Notes: generated by a model not told the origin, from the sequence alone. 64,000 bases of DNA from Actinoplanes sp. TBRC 11911 (GCF_012933445.1 NZ_JABBNC010000040.1:33792-97791), one strand, 5' to 3'; counted from the first letter of the stretch, positions 35,665 through 45,618 are shown. Made by a program: numbers and translations.

Positions 35665-36351
35665 TTACTTCCACCTCGCGGGTGTCGGGAGCTCCCCGTC
35701 CGGCGAGACGGTCAGGTCGGCGCCGTCGGCGCGTCCGGCCAGCCAGGCGGCGAGCGATTTGGTGGGGCCGCCGATCACCGGCGGATTCTCGGTAGCGCCG
35801 ATTCGCACCGGGTGATCGATGCCGAACGGGCGTAACTCCATGGGCGGCCAGTCGTCGCCGGCACCGGTGGCGATCTCGCGTAACAGCCGCAACGCGAAGG
35901 CTTCCGACCAGTCGGACGGGGTGTACCGGTCGCCGAGGTCGACGTGATGGACCTCGACCTCGCGCAGCCGTTCCCACGGGATGATCCCGGCCGAGCGCCC
36001 GGTCGACGGCAGCCGCAGCGTCCACGCCGCGGCGGTCATCGCGGCGCCCGCGTCGGCGAACCGCTCGTGCGCCAGCCGCAGATCTTCGACCTGCTCACGC
36101 AGCGGCCGCTTGGCGCCCGCGGCCAGATCGGCCGGCTCGGCCTCGGTGTCCATGCCGGTGCGGGCCCAGGTCAACATGCTTGTGTACGCGTCGGCACTGC
36201 GCGCCAGGTGCGTCAGCACGTGCCCGATCGTCCAGCCGGGGAGCAGCGAGGGCGCGGACACCGCGGCCGGATCGAGGTCCGCCGCCGTACGCAGCAGTTC
36301 CTCGGTTGCCCGGTCCACGTCGGTGAGGAGCACGAGCGGGTCCATCGTCAC
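35665..36351 (-). CDS. Mycothiol-dependent maleylpyruvate isomerase-family protein
   Basis: A 228-residue DinB/MDMPI-fold protein. The N-terminal helical bundle contains the metal-binding motif LPGWTIGHVLTHLARSADAY and later VEVHHVDLGDRYTP (His residues expected to bind divalent metal), and a small C-terminal domain follows. The family uses mycothiol, the thiol cofactor of actinomycetes, for isomerisation or transfer; the substrate is unknown. GTG 36351 and ATG 36345 are both possible starts. Confidence 0.88.
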   Translation of the reverse strand: MTMDPLVLLTDVDRATEELLRTAADLDPAAVSAPSLLPGWTIGHVLTHLARSADAYTSMLTWARTGMDTEAEPADLAAGAKRPLREQVEDLRLAHERFADAGAAMTAAAWTLRLPSTGRSAGIIPWERLREVEVHHVDLGDRYTPSDWSEAFALRLLREIATGAGDDWPPMELRPFGIDHPVRIGATENPPVIGGPTKSLAAWLAGRADGADLTVSPDGELPTPARWK

Positions 36352-36539
36352 GGGGAAACCCTATCGATTGGAAATCGCTTTCGCTGGGGTAGCCGTGACC
36401 GTACCGTCTGTGCAGACGCGCCGATCGAGCCCGCGGAGGAGGTGGGGATCGTGCTGTTCATCGTTTTCGCGTCCCTTCATCCGGAGGCTGCCGCCTGACC
36501 GTCACGGCCAGGCGTCCTCCCGTCCCGAAACGGGTTCTC

Positions 36540-37577
36540 ATGTCGCACGACCTGTCCCAGCTGGGCTGGGACGAGACTTTCGTATCCGCGTACCGTCCCT
36601 TCGACCGTTCCGACGCCTTCCCCGGGCGTGTCCTGCGCGCCGACCGCGGCGTCTGCACGGTGCTCGGCTCGGCCGGCGTCACCAGGGCCAGCCTGGGCGG
36701 GAGCGTCCTGCTCGACTGTGCCCGCGACCCCGCTCTGCTGCCCTGCGCCGGCGACTGGGTGGTGCTGCGCCGATGGCCCGACCGGCGGGTCACCATCGAG
36801 GCGGTGCTGCCCCGGCGCACCCGGCTGATCAGACGGACGGCCGACAAGGACTCCACCGGCCAGGTCCTCGCGGCCAACATGGACACGGTCGCGGTGGTCG
36901 AGCCGATCCATCCCGAACCCGACGCCGCCCGCATCGAGCGCCTCCTCTCGCTCGCCTGGGAATCCGGCGCCGACCCGCTGCTCGTACTGACCAAATGCGA
37001 CACTTCGGCCGATCCCGAGGCGGTGGCCCGGCAACTCGCCGACCTCGCGCCGGGCGTGCCCGTCATCCCGGTCAGCGCGGCGCAGAACATCAACGTCAAC
37101 CGCCTTCTCCCGTACGCCTCGGCAGGCCACACACTGGCCCTGCTCGGCCGCTCCGGGGCGGGCAAGTCGACGCTGGTCAACGTGCTCGCCGGAACGCCGG
37201 TCATGCCCGTGCAGGAGATTCGGGACGCGGACGGGAAGGGGCGGCACACCACGGCGTACCGGAATCTCGTGATTTTGCCGTCAGGCGGGGCGATTGTGGA
37301 CACACCGGGCATTCGGGGTGTCGGTCTGCTCGACACCGCGCAGGGGCTGGACCGCGCGTTCGCCGACATCGCGGCGCTGGCGGCGAACTGCCGCTTCGCC
37401 GACTGCCGGCACGAGGACGAACCGGGATGCGCGGTGATCGCCGCCCGCGCCGACGGTTCGCTCACCGAACGCCGGCTGTCCTCCTGGCGCAAACTGCGCC
37501 ACGAGGTCGAGGTGGAAAGCGCCCGCCGCAGTGCCCGTCTCGCGGGTCTGGCCGGTCACCGCAGGAGGCAGCCATGA
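36540..37577 (+). CDS. rsgA: Ribosome small-subunit-dependent GTPase RsgA
   Basis: A 345-residue circularly permuted GTPase acting in late 30S assembly. An OB-fold N-terminal domain (about 25-100) precedes the permuted G motifs: G4 LTKCD, then G1 GRSGAGKST, then G3 DTPG. The C-terminal zinc motif is NCRFADCRHEDEPGC. Length is typical. The ATG has no strong ribosome-binding site. The membrane protein gene begins 25 bases downstream. Confidence 0.93.
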   Translation: MSHDLSQLGWDETFVSAYRPFDRSDAFPGRVLRADRGVCTVLGSAGVTRASLGGSVLLDCARDPALLPCAGDWVVLRRWPDRRVTIEAVLPRRTRLIRRTADKDSTGQVLAANMDTVAVVEPIHPEPDAARIERLLSLAWESGADPLLVLTKCDTSADPEAVARQLADLAPGVPVIPVSAAQNINVNRLLPYASAGHTLALLGRSGAGKSTLVNVLAGTPVMPVQEIRDADGKGRHTTAYRNLVILPSGGAIVDTPGIRGVGLLDTAQGLDRAFADIAALAANCRFADCRHEDEPGCAVIAARADGSLTERRLSSWRKLRHEVEVESARRSARLAGLAGHRRRQP

Positions 37578-37601
37578 CCGCCGCTCTGTAACAATGCAGC
37601 G

Positions 37602-39398
37602 GTGAGCACGGTTGACGAGGTTGTCGCGAACCCGGCTGCCCCGGCGACCTCGCCGCCGGTCGCCGGCCGGCGCCGCCGCAGCGATCTGCTGGCACCGCTG
37701 AGCTACGCGGTGCTCGCCGTCGTCGTGATGATCCAGCTCTGGCGCGACCCGAACGGCCGGGTGTTGTCCGCCAACGACGACGACCACGGCTTCTTCCTGT
37801 TCGTGATGGCGCACGGCGAGCGCGTGCTGTTCCACGGCGACAACCCGTTCTTCTCCGGCCGGCTCAACGTGCCGGACGGCGTGAACATGATGGCCAACAC
37901 GTCGGTGCTCGCGCTGGCGATCCCGGTGGCGCCGATCACGCACTTCTTCGGCGCCGGCGTCTCGGTGGTGCTGCTGCTCACGCTGGGTCTGGCCGGCACC
38001 GCCACGGCCTGGTATTGGGTGCTCTCCCGGCATCTGGTGACCAGCCGGGTGGCGGCCTGGATCGGCGGCCTGTGGTGCGGTTTCGCGCCGGCCCTGATCT
38101 CGCACGCGAACGGGCACGTCAACTTCGTCAGCCAGTTCGTGATCCCGTTCATCGTGTGGCAGCTGCTGCGGCTGCGCGAGCCCGGCCGGCATTGGCGCGG
38201 CGGGATCATCCTCGGACTGCTCATCGTGCTGCAGGTCTTCATCAACGAGGAGGTCCTGCTGTTCACCGCGCTTGCGCTCGGTGTGTTCGTGCTGGCGTAC
38301 GCCTGCATGAGCCCGCGCCGCGCGATGCGTGCGGCGCGTCCGTTCCTGACCGGGGTGGGCGTGGCCGCGGTGACCGCGCTGGTGCTGCTGATCTATCCGC
38401 TGTGGTGGCAGTTCGCCGGCCCGGGCAACTACCAGGGCCAGCCGTTCACCCCCGACGAGTACGCCACCGACCTGCTCTCCATCGGCGCCTTCGCCCGTCA
38501 GTCGCTGGCCGGGAACGCGGCGGTGGCCCGGCATCTGAGCGTGAGCCAGACCGAGGACAACACGTTCTTCGGCCCGATCGGGCTGGTGATGATCGTGGTG
38601 TCCGTGGTGGTGCTGTGGCGCTATGTGGCGGCCCGGGCGGCCGCGATCGCCGCGGTGCTGCTGCTGATCGTGTCGATGGGCCCGCACCTGAAGATCGCGA
38701 ACTGGGAAAGCCCGATCCCGCTGCCGTTCGGCCTGCTCAGCCACCTGCCGATCATCGAGCTGGTGAGCGTCACCAGGTTCGCGATGGTGGTGGCCACGAT
38801 CTGCGGGGTGCTGCTCGCGGTGGCCACCGACCGGATGCTGGTGGCGCCGCGGCGCAAACGCCGGTTGTTCCAGGTCGGGCTGGTGCTCGCGCTGGTGCCG
38901 CTGCTCCCGAAGCCGTTGCCGGTGGTCGGGGCCGACCCGCTGCCGGCGTTCCTCACGTCGGGCGACTGGCGGCCGTACGTGGCCGGCGACCGGACGGTGG
39001 TGCCGGTGCCGTTGCCCGAGGTCACCACCGGTCGCACCGCGATGCGCTGGGTGGCGCTGACGCACCTGGAGTTCACCGTGCCGCGCGGGTATTTCATGGG
39101 CCCGGCGAACCCGCCGTCGAACCGGACCGGATCGTGGAACGCACCCGCCCGGTTCACGTCCAACCTGCTCTGGAGCGTTCGCGAGTACGGTTATGTGCCG
39201 ACGCTCACCGCCGCCGACAAGGCGCAGATCCAGGCCGACCTGAAGTTCTGGCGGGCGGGCGTGGTGGTCCTGGTCCCGGACAGCCGGAACGGGTCGGATC
39301 TGCTGGCCACGCTGACCCAGGCGCTGGGTAAACCCACGTTTGTGGGTGGCGTGCAGACGTGGGACATGCGTTACCTTCCGGTTGGTCCGAAAGAGTGA
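37602..39398 (+). CDS. Polytopic membrane protein, GT-C glycosyltransferase-like
   Basis: A 598-residue integral membrane protein with about ten to twelve hydrophobic segments and an extracellular C-terminal region (about 420-598). An acidic NDDDHGFFLFVMAHGERVL near residue 58 lies in the first external loop, the position and type of the catalytic acidic motif of GT-C enzymes that use polyprenyl-phosphate sugars. No exact family is recognised and catalysis is inferred. It starts at GTG 37602 shortly after rsgA, possibly leaderless; uvrA follows after 131 bases. Confidence 0.78.
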   Translation: MSTVDEVVANPAAPATSPPVAGRRRRSDLLAPLSYAVLAVVVMIQLWRDPNGRVLSANDDDHGFFLFVMAHGERVLFHGDNPFFSGRLNVPDGVNMMANTSVLALAIPVAPITHFFGAGVSVVLLLTLGLAGTATAWYWVLSRHLVTSRVAAWIGGLWCGFAPALISHANGHVNFVSQFVIPFIVWQLLRLREPGRHWRGGIILGLLIVLQVFINEEVLLFTALALGVFVLAYACMSPRRAMRAARPFLTGVGVAAVTALVLLIYPLWWQFAGPGNYQGQPFTPDEYATDLLSIGAFARQSLAGNAAVARHLSVSQTEDNTFFGPIGLVMIVVSVVVLWRYVAARAAAIAAVLLLIVSMGPHLKIANWESPIPLPFGLLSHLPIIELVSVTRFAMVVATICGVLLAVATDRMLVAPRRKRRLFQVGLVLALVPLLPKPLPVVGADPLPAFLTSGDWRPYVAGDRTVVPVPLPEVTTGRTAMRWVALTHLEFTVPRGYFMGPANPPSNRTGSWNAPARFTSNLLWSVREYGYVPTLTAADKAQIQADLKFWRAGVVVLVPDSRNGSDLLATLTQALGKPTFVGGVQTWDMRYLPVGPKE

Positions 39399-39529
39399 TT
39401 CGGGGCCCGGTGATCTGCGGGAATGCGCGCCATCTGCCGGGCGCTGCACCAAGACGGCGAAAACTTGTCGTACCCCAGGGCTAGAGTTGCCGCGGCTTTA
39501 TTCAGACATATGTACGGAGAGGCTGGCTG

Positions 39530-42499
39530 GTGGCCGACCGTTTGAAAATCCGAGGCGCACGCGAGCACAACCTCCGTGACGTCAACCTCGACCTGCCCCG
39601 CGACGCGATGATCGTGTTCACCGGGCTGTCCGGGTCCGGCAAGTCCAGCCTCGCGTTCGACACGATCTTCGCCGAGGGGCAGCGGCGATATGTGGAGTCC
39701 CTCTCGTCGTACGCGAGGCAGTTCCTCGGGCAGATGGACAAGCCCGACGTCGACTTCATCGAGGGGCTGTCCCCGGCGGTGTCGATCGACCAGAAGTCGA
39801 CCTCGCGCAACCCGCGCTCGACGGTCGGCACGATCACCGAGGTGTACGACTACCTGCGACTTCTCTTCGCCCGCACCGGCATCCCGCACTGCCCGGTCTG
39901 CGGCGAGCGGATCAGCAAGCAGACGCCGCAGCAGATCGTCGACCGCGTGCTCGCGATGCCGGACGGCACCCGTTTCATGGTCCTCGCCCCGGTGGTGCGC
40001 GGCCGCAAGGGGGAGTACGTCGACCTGTTCAACGAGCTGCAGGCCAAGGGCTACGCACGGGCCCGGGTCGACGGCGTGGTGCACCCGCTGACCGAGCCGC
40101 CGAAGCTGAAGAAGCAGGAGAAGCACACCATCGAGGTGGTGGTCGACCGGCTCAGCGTGAAGGCGAGCAGCAAGCAGCGCCTGACCGACTCGGTCGAGTC
40201 GGCGCTCGGCCTGGCCGGCGGCATCGTCCTGCTCGACTTCGTCGACCTGCCGGAGGACGACCCGGGCCGCGAGCGCCGCTTCTCCGAGCACCTGGCCTGT
40301 CCGAACGATCACCCGCTGGCGATCGAGGATCTCGAGCCCCGGGTGTTCTCCTTCAACGCGCCGTACGGCGCCTGCCCCGAGTGCACCGGCCTCGGGACCA
40401 AGAAGGAGGTCGATCCCGAGCTGATCGTGCCGGACGAGGAGCGCACGCTGCGTGAGGGCGCGATCCAGCCGTGGTCCGGCGGCCAGACCCAGGAGTATTT
40501 CCTGCGTCTGCTCGAGGCGCTCGGCGAGGCCGAGAAGTTCAGCGTCGACACGCCCTGGCGGCAGCTGCCGGCCCGGGCGCAGAAGACCATCCTGTACGGC
40601 TCGGAGGACCAGGTCCACGTGCGGTATAGGAACAAGTACGGGCGGGAGCGCTCGTATTACACCGGGTTCGAGGGCGCGGTCCAGTGGATCGAGCGCCGGC
40701 ACAACGACACCGAAAGCGACTGGTCCCGCGACAAGTACGAGGGCTACATGCGGGACGTGCCGTGCCCGGTGTGCGGCGGCGCGCGGCTCAAGCCCGAGGT
40801 GCTCGCGGTGACCATCGCCGGCAAGAGCATCGCCGAGGTCACCAACCTGTCCGTGGGCGAGTGCGCCGACCTGCTCGCGAGCATCGAGCTGGACGACCGG
40901 CAGAAGCTGATCGCCGAGCGGGTCCTCAAGGAGATCAACGCCCGGCTGCGCTTCCTGGTCGACGTCGGCCTCGACTACCTGTCGCTCGACCGCGGCGCGG
41001 GCACGCTCTCCGGCGGCGAGGCGCAGCGCATCCGGCTGGCCACCCAGATCGGGTCCGGCCTGGTCGGCGTGCTGTACGTGCTGGACGAGCCGTCCATCGG
41101 CCTGCACCAGCGCGACAACCACCGGCTCATCGAGACGCTGATCCGGCTGAAGAACCTGGGTAACACGCTGATCGTGGTCGAGCACGACGAGGACACGATC
41201 CGCGCCGCGGACTGGATCGTCGACATCGGGCCGGGCGCGGGCGAGCACGGCGGCCACATCGTGCACAGCGGCTCGGTGGCGGGCCTGCTGAAGAACTCGA
41301 AGTCGCCGACCGGGGCCTACCTGGCCGGCCGGAAGAAGATCCCGACGCCGCGCACCCGCCGCCCGCAGACACCGGGCCGGGAGCTCGTCGTGCAGGGCGC
41401 CCGCGAGCACAACCTGCGGAACCTGTCGGTCGCGTTCCCGCTGGGCCAGTTCGTCGCGGTGACCGGGGTGAGCGGCTCGGGCAAGTCGACGCTGGTCAAC
41501 GACATTCTCTACACGGTGCTGGCGAACCAGATCAACGGGGCGCGGATGGTGCCCGGCCGGCACACCCGCATCACCGGCCTGGAGAACGTGGACAAGGTCG
41601 TCGGTGTCGACCAGTCACCGATCGGGCGCACCCCGCGGTCCAACCCGGCGACGTACACGGGCGTCTTCGACAACATCCGCAAGCTGTTCGCGGAGACCAC
41701 CGAGGCGAAGGTGCGGGGGTACGGCCCGGGCCGGTTCTCGTTCAACGTCAAGGGCGGGCGCTGCGAGAACTGCGCGGGCGACGGCACCATCAAGATCGAG
41801 ATGAACTTCCTGCCGGACGTCTACGTGCCGTGCGAGGTATGCAAGGGCGCGCGGTACAACAGGGAGACCCTCGAGGTGCACTACAAGGGCAAGACGATCT
41901 CCGAGGTGCTGGAGATGCCGATCGAGGAGGCCGCCGAGTTCTTCTCCGCGATCCCGGCGATCCACCGGCACCTGCGCACCCTGGTCGACGTCGGCCTGGG
42001 TTACGTGCGCCTCGGCCAGCCGGCTCCGACGCTGTCCGGCGGCGAGGCCCAGCGCGTGAAGCTGGCCTCCGAGCTGCAGAAGCGCTCCACCGGCCGGACG
42101 GTGTACGTGCTCGACGAGCCGACCACCGGCCTGCACTTCGAGGACATCCGCAAGCTGCTGCTGGTGCTCAACGGCCTGGTCGACAAGGGCAACACGGTGA
42201 TCACGATCGAGCACAACCTGGACGTCATCAAGAACGCCGACTGGCTGATCGACATGGGTCCGGAGGGCGGTCACAAGGGCGGTCTGGTGCTGGCCACCGG
42301 CACCCCCGAGGAGGTCGCCGAGGTGCCGGACAGCGCGACCGGTCAGTTCCTGCGGCACATGCTCGGGCTGACCGGCAAGGCGACCGGGTCGGCCGACGCG
42401 GTGGCGCGGGCGGCGAAGGCCAACGGCACCGGCGGGACGGCTGCCAAGGCGCCCGCCAAGCCGCGGGCGGCCCGGTCGCGGGCGAAGGCATCCGCCTAA
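39530..42499 (+). CDS. uvrA: Excinuclease ABC subunit A
   Basis: A 989-residue UvrA, the DNA-damage sensor of nucleotide excision repair. Two ABC ATPase units are complete: Walker A GLSGSGKSS with LSGGEAQRIRLATQIGSGL, and GVSGSGKST with LSGGEAQRVKLASEL. Zinc-type Cys motifs are CPVCGERISK, CPECTGLGTK, CPVCGGARLK and CENCAGDGTI...CEVCKGARYN, and the UvrB-binding segment lies between the first Walker A and zinc pairs. GTG start with GGAG about ten bases ahead. The last 40 residues form an Ala/Lys-rich tail. This is the housekeeping copy; a shorter class II paralogue lies at 8297. Confidence 0.97.
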   Translation: MADRLKIRGAREHNLRDVNLDLPRDAMIVFTGLSGSGKSSLAFDTIFAEGQRRYVESLSSYARQFLGQMDKPDVDFIEGLSPAVSIDQKSTSRNPRSTVGTITEVYDYLRLLFARTGIPHCPVCGERISKQTPQQIVDRVLAMPDGTRFMVLAPVVRGRKGEYVDLFNELQAKGYARARVDGVVHPLTEPPKLKKQEKHTIEVVVDRLSVKASSKQRLTDSVESALGLAGGIVLLDFVDLPEDDPGRERRFSEHLACPNDHPLAIEDLEPRVFSFNAPYGACPECTGLGTKKEVDPELIVPDEERTLREGAIQPWSGGQTQEYFLRLLEALGEAEKFSVDTPWRQLPARAQKTILYGSEDQVHVRYRNKYGRERSYYTGFEGAVQWIERRHNDTESDWSRDKYEGYMRDVPCPVCGGARLKPEVLAVTIAGKSIAEVTNLSVGECADLLASIELDDRQKLIAERVLKEINARLRFLVDVGLDYLSLDRGAGTLSGGEAQRIRLATQIGSGLVGVLYVLDEPSIGLHQRDNHRLIETLIRLKNLGNTLIVVEHDEDTIRAADWIVDIGPGAGEHGGHIVHSGSVAGLLKNSKSPTGAYLAGRKKIPTPRTRRPQTPGRELVVQGAREHNLRNLSVAFPLGQFVAVTGVSGSGKSTLVNDILYTVLANQINGARMVPGRHTRITGLENVDKVVGVDQSPIGRTPRSNPATYTGVFDNIRKLFAETTEAKVRGYGPGRFSFNVKGGRCENCAGDGTIKIEMNFLPDVYVPCEVCKGARYNRETLEVHYKGKTISEVLEMPIEEAAEFFSAIPAIHRHLRTLVDVGLGYVRLGQPAPTLSGGEAQRVKLASELQKRSTGRTVYVLDEPTTGLHFEDIRKLLLVLNGLVDKGNTVITIEHNLDVIKNADWLIDMGPEGGHKGGLVLATGTPEEVAEVPDSATGQFLRHMLGLTGKATGSADAVARAAKANGTGGTAAKAPAKPRAARSRAKASA

Positions 42500-42517
42500 C
42501 TCACAGGTAACTCATAG

Positions 42518-42561
42518 CGACGACACCCCCCGGCATGATTACTGTCGGTGGGGTGTCGTCG
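42518..42561. terminator. Hairpin terminator after uvrA
   Basis: A 12-base perfect stem (42518-42529 CGACGACACCCC with 42550-42561) has a 20-base loop and is followed by TGTTTGTG. It lies 19 bases after the uvrA stop. Confidence 0.75.
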
Positions 42562-42731
42562 TGTTTGTGAACCAGGACACGTCGGCCGGTGTACGTACCC
42601 GAAGCAGGGAGTTCTCGCTTGTTCGGGCGAGGTATTTTTCGCGGCCGACCTGAACTGTGTCGGCCGCGTACCCGTATCTTGAGGCGACGCCGCGTAACAA
42701 CTCACGCGGTTCAGGCACTGGAGGGCAACCG

Positions 42732-43262
42732 ATGACAGACGTACAGACGACCGCCGGCGAGCTTCGCGACGAGGAGCCGGCCAACCCCGGTTCGAGCCGG
42801 CGGCTCGTTCTGCTGGGCGCCGGTGCGGTCGGCGCCACGACCATCCTCGCGGCCTGCGCTACGAGCCCCAGCACGACCAACAGCACCGGTTCCGACTTCA
42901 CCAACAACCCGGCGCCGGCCGGGAGCGGCGCCGCGGACGCCGGCGGCACCGGCACCGGTGGGGCGCCCGCGGGCGGCGCCGCGAAAACCCTCGCGGCGAA
43001 GTCGGACGTGCCGTCCGGCGGCGGCATCATCGCCGGCGACTACGTGATCACCCAGCCCACGGCGGGCACGTTCAAGGCGTTCAGCAAGGTCTGTACGCAC
43101 GCGGGCTGCGACGTCAACAAGATCGACAGCGGCGTGATCAGCTGCCCGTGCCACGGTAGCCAGTACTCCATCGAAACCGGCGAGCCCACCAAGGGCCCGG
43201 CCACCCGGCCGCTGCCCGAGACCAAGGTCAAGGTGGACGGGAACAACATCGTCACGGCCTGA
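42732..43262 (+). CDS. Rieske [2Fe-2S] lipoprotein
   Basis: A 176-residue exported Rieske protein. Residues about 23-42 carry a twin-arginine-type signal ending in a lipobox (SRRLVLLGAGAVGATTIL, AAC). A long Gly/Ala/Ser linker precedes the cluster-binding domain with CTHAGCDVNK and CPCHGSQYS (C-x-H...C-x2-H). It is not linked to cytochrome bc genes, so its electron partner is unknown. GGAGGG precedes the ATG by five to six bases. It lies between uvrA and uvrC, a placement I also know from other actinomycetes. Confidence 0.92.
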   Translation: MTDVQTTAGELRDEEPANPGSSRRLVLLGAGAVGATTILAACATSPSTTNSTGSDFTNNPAPAGSGAADAGGTGTGGAPAGGAAKTLAAKSDVPSGGGIIAGDYVITQPTAGTFKAFSKVCTHAGCDVNKIDSGVISCPCHGSQYSIETGEPTKGPATRPLPETKVKVDGNNIVTA

Positions 43263-43328
43263 TGCTTGAGTGCCGGGCCGGAGGTCCGGGGCCGTGGCGG
43301 CGGCACCCGGACCTCCGGTCGGGTAATC

Positions 43329-45557
43329 ATGTCAGTCCCTCGCACTACTGTTGAGTCCGTGCCAGACCCGTCCACTTATCGCCCCGCTCCGGGCACGATC
43401 CCCGATACCCCGGGGGTCTACCGTTTCCGCGACCCCGCCGGCCGTGTCATCTACGTGGGCAAGGCCAAGAATCTGCGGAACCGGCTGAATTCCTACTTCG
43501 CCGACACGTGGTCGCTGCACGCGCGCACCCAGCAGATGGTGACCACCGCGGCCAGTGTGGACTGGGTGACCGTCGGCACCGAGGTCGAGGCGCTCCAGCT
43601 CGAGTTCTCCTGGATCAAGGAGTTCGACCCCCGCTTCAACGTCAAGTACCGCGACGACAAGTCGTACCCGTTCCTCGCCGTCACGCTGAACGAGGAGTAC
43701 CCGCGCCTGCAGGTGATGCGCGGTGCGAAGCGCAAGGGCGTGCGCTATTTCGGACCGTATTCGCACGCGTGGGCCATCCGCGAGACCCTCGACCTGCTTC
43801 TGCGCGTCTTCCCAGCCCGTACGTGCTCGACCGGGGTGTTCAAACGCGCAGGCCAGATCGGCCGCCCCTGCCTGCTCGGATATATCGGTAAGTGCTCGGC
43901 GCCCTGCGTGGGCCGGGTCTCCGCGGACGAGCACCGCGCGATCGTCGACGACTTCTGCGACTTCATGGCCGGGCGCACCGACACGTTCGTCCGGCGGCTC
44001 GAGCGCGAGATGATGCAGGCGTCCGACGAGCTGGAGTTCGAGCGGGCGGCCCGGCTACGCGACGACGTCGCCGCACTGCGCCGCGCGATGGAGAAGCAGA
44101 CCGTGGTGCTCGGCGACGGTACCGACGCCGACGTGGTGGCCTTCGCGGAGGATCCGCTGGAGGCCGCGGTCCAGGTGTTCCACGTGCGCGGCGGCCGGGT
44201 CCGGGGCCAGCGCGGCTGGGTGGTGGAGAAGGTCGAGGACCTGAGCACCGCCGACCTGGTGCATCACTTCTGCAGCCAGATGTACGGCGGGTCGGAAGGC
44301 GAGGGCGACGTCCCGCGTGAGCTGCTGGTGCCGGCGCTGCCCGACGACGCTCCCGCGCTGGCCGACTGGCTCTCCGACCACCGCGGCAGCCGGGTGAGCC
44401 TGCGGGTGCCGCAGCGCGGCGACAAGCGCTCGCTGATGGAGACGGTGGCCCGCAACGCGACCGAGTCGCTGCAGCGGCACAAGCTGCGCCGCGCCGGCGA
44501 CCTGACGACCCGCAGCAAGGCGCTCGACGAGATCGCCGAGCAGCTGGGGATGGAGTCGGCGCCGCTGCGCATCGAGTGCTTCGACGTGTCTCAGATCCAG
44601 GGCACCGACGTGGTGGCGTCGATGGTCGTTTTTGAGGACGGCCTGCCCCGTAAGAGTGAGTATCGCCGCTTCGCGGTTCGCGGGAACCCGGACGGCAGCG
44701 GGACCGACGATCTCGCCGCCATGAGCGAGGTGATGCGGCGGCGGTTCGCGCGGTATCGCGCCCGCCCCGACGCCGAGGGGCCGCGGGATCTTCCGGAGTC
44801 GGACACGGCAGACGACGAGGCGGACGCGTTGTTGCACGCCGCCGACGACGCCGACGCGGTGTTGCATGCTGACCTCGCGGCCGGGACGTCGGCGCGCGCC
44901 GATGCTGGCTCCTGGTCTGACTCGCACAAATCCGAAATTCCGGATTTGTCGGGCGAGAGCCATGCCTCGGCCGATCTCACCGCGCCGGTCGGTGCGCCGA
45001 CCGATCTCGCCACCGCCGACCTGCCGGGGATCGATCCGCTTACCGGGCGGCCGCGCCGCTTCGCGTACCCGCCGCAGCTCGTCGTCGTGGACGGCGGGCA
45101 GCCGCAGGTCAACGCGGTCGCCGCGGTGCTCGCCGATCTCGGCATCACCGACGTCGCGCTGTGCGGGCTCGCCAAGCGCCTGGAGGAGGTCTGGCTGCCC
45201 GGCGAGGACTTCCCGGTGATCTTCCCCCGTACGTCCGAGGCGCTGTACCTGCTCCAGCGCGTCCGGGACGAGGCGCACCGGTTCGCGATCACCTTCCACC
45301 GGCAGCGGCGCTCCAAGCGGATGACCGCGTCTGCGCTTGACAACATCCCCGGCCTGGGGGAGACCCGGCGCAAGGCGCTCCTGCGGCACTTCGGTTCGCT
45401 GAAGAAGCTGGCGGCGGCAACCCCCGAGGAGATCATCGAGGTGCCCGGCATCGGCCGCCGCACCGCCGAGACGTTGCTGGCCGCCCTCAATCCGCCCACC
45501 TCACCGGCTGCCACCGAGGCCGCCGAAAGGCCCGCCGACGACAGCGTGGGGAGTTAG
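43329..45557 (+). CDS. uvrC: Excinuclease ABC subunit C
   Basis: A 742-residue UvrC, the dual-incision nuclease. N-terminal GIY-YIG domain (PGVYRFRDPAGRVIYVGKAK, SWIKEFDPRFNVKYRDDKSY), a UVR domain near 210-245 (EREMMQASDELEFERAARL), the RNase H-like nuclease (IECFDVSQIQGTDVVASMVV, LVVVDGGQPQVNA) and C-terminal helix-hairpin-helix repeats (IPGLGETRRKALLRHFGS). It is longer than usual because of a ~90-residue acidic/Ala-rich insertion inside the nuclease domain (encoded about 44,765-45,050). ATG 43329 is used; GTG 43359 is a close alternative. Confidence 0.95.
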   Translation: MSVPRTTVESVPDPSTYRPAPGTIPDTPGVYRFRDPAGRVIYVGKAKNLRNRLNSYFADTWSLHARTQQMVTTAASVDWVTVGTEVEALQLEFSWIKEFDPRFNVKYRDDKSYPFLAVTLNEEYPRLQVMRGAKRKGVRYFGPYSHAWAIRETLDLLLRVFPARTCSTGVFKRAGQIGRPCLLGYIGKCSAPCVGRVSADEHRAIVDDFCDFMAGRTDTFVRRLEREMMQASDELEFERAARLRDDVAALRRAMEKQTVVLGDGTDADVVAFAEDPLEAAVQVFHVRGGRVRGQRGWVVEKVEDLSTADLVHHFCSQMYGGSEGEGDVPRELLVPALPDDAPALADWLSDHRGSRVSLRVPQRGDKRSLMETVARNATESLQRHKLRRAGDLTTRSKALDEIAEQLGMESAPLRIECFDVSQIQGTDVVASMVVFEDGLPRKSEYRRFAVRGNPDGSGTDDLAAMSEVMRRRFARYRARPDAEGPRDLPESDTADDEADALLHAADDADAVLHADLAAGTSARADAGSWSDSHKSEIPDLSGESHASADLTAPVGAPTDLATADLPGIDPLTGRPRRFAYPPQLVVVDGGQPQVNAVAAVLADLGITDVALCGLAKRLEEVWLPGEDFPVIFPRTSEALYLLQRVRDEAHRFAITFHRQRRSKRMTASALDNIPGLGETRRKALLRHFGSLKKLAAATPEEIIEVPGIGRRTAETLLAALNPPTSPAATEAAERPADDSVGS
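44926..44949. repeat. AT-rich palindrome inside the uvrC insertion
   Basis: Arms ACAAATCCG (44926-44934) and CGGATTTGT (44941-44949) flank a six-base centre. The local composition is far poorer in G+C than the rest of uvrC. It lies in the coding region for the low-complexity insertion and keeps the frame open. Confidence 0.7.
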
Positions 45558-45618
45558 ACCGCAGCCAGCGGCGTGGTTCCGCCCCGCCAAGACCGACGCC
45601 GAGCTGGCCGCGGCACTT

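Noticed and set aside
39399..39529. SOS box in front of uvrA
   Set aside because: No convincing actinobacterial LexA operator (GAAC-N4-GTTC type) could be seen in the 131-base gap.
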